Below are positions 53,692 to 54,533 of a stretch of 54,533 nucleotides of DNA, piece after piece (positions within the stretch are counted from its first letter, which is position 1; each line of letters begins with the position of its first letter). A program made the position numbers and the translations under genes. This DNA comes from Flavobacteriales bacterium. Lineage in GTDB: Bacteria; Bacteroidota; Bacteroidia; Flavobacteriales_D; Parvicellaceae. The notes under the pieces are model-generated. The model had not been told where the DNA came from. It saw only the letters and a program-made list of their open reading frames with translations, and made no database searches. The stretch is from assembly GCA_020631555.1 (NCBI GenBank), contig JAHDGY010000012.1, positions 1 through 54,533 of the forward strand, written 5' to 3'.

Positions 53692-54313
53692 AAACAAAAT
53701 AGTAGTCATCGATTATGGAATGGGAAATCTGCGCTCAGTAAAAAATCGCTTTAAACATATGGATGTCGATGCTACAATCAGTTCCGATTTGTCGGAAATC
53801 GCAAAGGCCGACAAGCTTATCCTTCCCGGTGTTGGTCATTTCGAAGCTGGCATGAAACAACTTAAAGACCGTGGATTGCTAGAGCTATTGGAGGAAAAAG
53901 TAATTCAGGGCAACACACCTATTTTGGGGATATGCCTCGGCATGCAGCTTTTTACCAATTTCAGTGAAGAAGGAAACGTCGAGGGACTTGGATGGATTGA
54001 CGCCCAAACTAAAAAGTTTGACGCCTCTATCATTCAATCCCTCCATAAGGTTCCTCACATGGGATGGAATTCAATCAATGTAACCAACGAAACGGTCCTG
54101 ACAGAAAACCTGGACACCAACGACTTATTTTACTTTGTTCACAGCTATCATGTTGTCTGTGAAACAGATCAAAATGTGCTGACCAAAACCACCTATGGCT
54201 ATGAATTCGTTTCGGCCATATTTAAGGACAACATTTATGGGGTTCAATTCCATCCCGAAAAAAGCCATGACATCGGAAAACAAATGATTGGCAACTTCGT
54301 CAAAGCAGCATAG
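53681..54313 (+). CDS. hisH: HisH paralogue, glutaminase for sugar amidation (HisH2/WbuY type)
   Basis: Class I glutamine amidotransferase of 210 residues. The catalytic triad is Cys85 in GICLGMQLF, His191 and Glu193 in GVQFHPEKS; VVIDYGMGNLRSV and ILPGVGHFEAGM are HisH-typical. It releases ammonia from glutamine for a HisF-type partner. There are no other histidine genes nearby, and it overlaps the second amidotransferase, so it most likely serves acetamidino-sugar synthesis with the HisF paralogue at 39940-40713. A role in histidine synthesis cannot be ruled out by sequence alone. Confidence 0.9.
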   Translation: MQSKNKIVVIDYGMGNLRSVKNRFKHMDVDATISSDLSEIAKADKLILPGVGHFEAGMKQLKDRGLLELLEEKVIQGNTPILGICLGMQLFTNFSEEGNVEGLGWIDAQTKKFDASIIQSLHKVPHMGWNSINVTNETVLTENLDTNDLFYFVHSYHVVCETDQNVLTKTTYGYEFVSAIFKDNIYGVQFHPEKSHDIGKQMIGNFVKAA

Positions 54314-54533
54314 CTCCCTTCTATCCAAACAGAATAACATTCAAGCTAATTAATTTATTTTCAATTATTTAGATATTTATTTTAAACGTCATAATGCATA
54401 ATATTATACCGAAAGAGACCTTTGAATAATTCAGATTGAGGTTTTGGAAACTGTTTAGTGTGACTTTGTAACTGCTTTCTGGACTTCCTACAAAAAAGTG
54501 GACAAATTAGTTAAGCGACATTTTTGATATTAT
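54314..54533. other. right edge, no gene recognised
   Basis: Very AT-rich after the HisH stop. The last 45 bases (from about 54490, containing AAAAAAGTGGACAAATTAG) weakly recall the left end of an IS3-family element just ahead of its first gene, but the sequence ends before any transposase reading frame. No confident call. Confidence 0.3.

Noticed and set aside
53681-54313. hisH and hisF read as part of a histidine biosynthesis operon
   Set aside because: No other his genes are present, the hisF copy lacks both catalytic Asp residues, and both flank a sugar amidotransferase locus.
1-54533. CRISPR arrays, tRNA or rRNA genes
   Set aside because: No regularly spaced repeats and no tRNA cloverleaf or rRNA-like sequence were noticed; a covariance-model scan was not possible here.

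Overview
The window is chromosomal DNA from an AT-rich member of the Bacteroidota. The evidence is lineage-typical content: a DUF3276 (PUR-alpha-like) protein, the nusB-DUF1573-yajC-coaE block, a DUF4294 protein, two subtilases with type IX secretion (T9SS) C-terminal sorting domains, a long-tailed ribosomal protein THX, and several promoters fitting the Bacteroidota TAnnTTTG -7 element. No rRNA, tRNA, CRISPR array or complete insertion sequence was seen. I cannot name a genus.

Left part (about 1-17,200), mostly housekeeping: DUF3276 protein, an MsbA-like ABC exporter and a divergent leucine/valine-type dehydrogenase; nusB, a DUF1573 lipoprotein, yajC and coaE; uvrB; glmM; THX with a histone-H1-like tail and a clear terminator; a GT2 glycosyltransferase with pdxH; miaE with an AlgH/YqgE protein; a class IV aminotransferase; a rhomboid protease; and a TPR/PD40 envelope protein. 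Two decayed small genes seem to lie in the gaps on either side of uvrB.

Middle part (about 17,200-38,900): a GT2 glycosyltransferase, pyrD and priA; a three-gene unit of lipoprotein, secreted protein and a large TerB-like/ABC/ABC2-membrane fusion; hemB; a run of NlpC/P60 hydrolase, DUF4294 protein and N-terminal-twitch radical SAM protein; msrA with a small membrane protein; a decayed glycosylasparaginase gene with a frameshift and two internal deletions; a second MsbA-like exporter; an orphan lipoprotein; and two tandem T9SS-dependent subtilases.

Right part (about 38,900-54,533): a Wzx/Wzy-type surface polysaccharide locus. A minus-strand pair (DUF354 protein and a HisF paralogue) diverges from a long plus-strand run: Wza-like export lipoprotein, Wzc-like co-polymerase/kinase, flippase, methyltransferase, GT4, hexapeptide acyltransferase, Wzy-like polymerase, two GT2 enzymes, two tandem N-acetyl-sugar amidotransferases (WbpG/WbuX family) and a HisH paralogue. 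HisH plus HisF plus WbpG is the known machinery for turning an N-acetyl group on a sugar into an acetamidino group. I therefore infer that the glycan carries acetamidino sugars. The doubled amidotransferase, and a HisF that lacks both catalytic aspartates of histidine biosynthesis and sits 11 kb away at the other end of the locus, are the most interesting points in the window. The locus probably continues past the right edge, since no nucleotide-sugar synthesis genes or priming transferase are seen.
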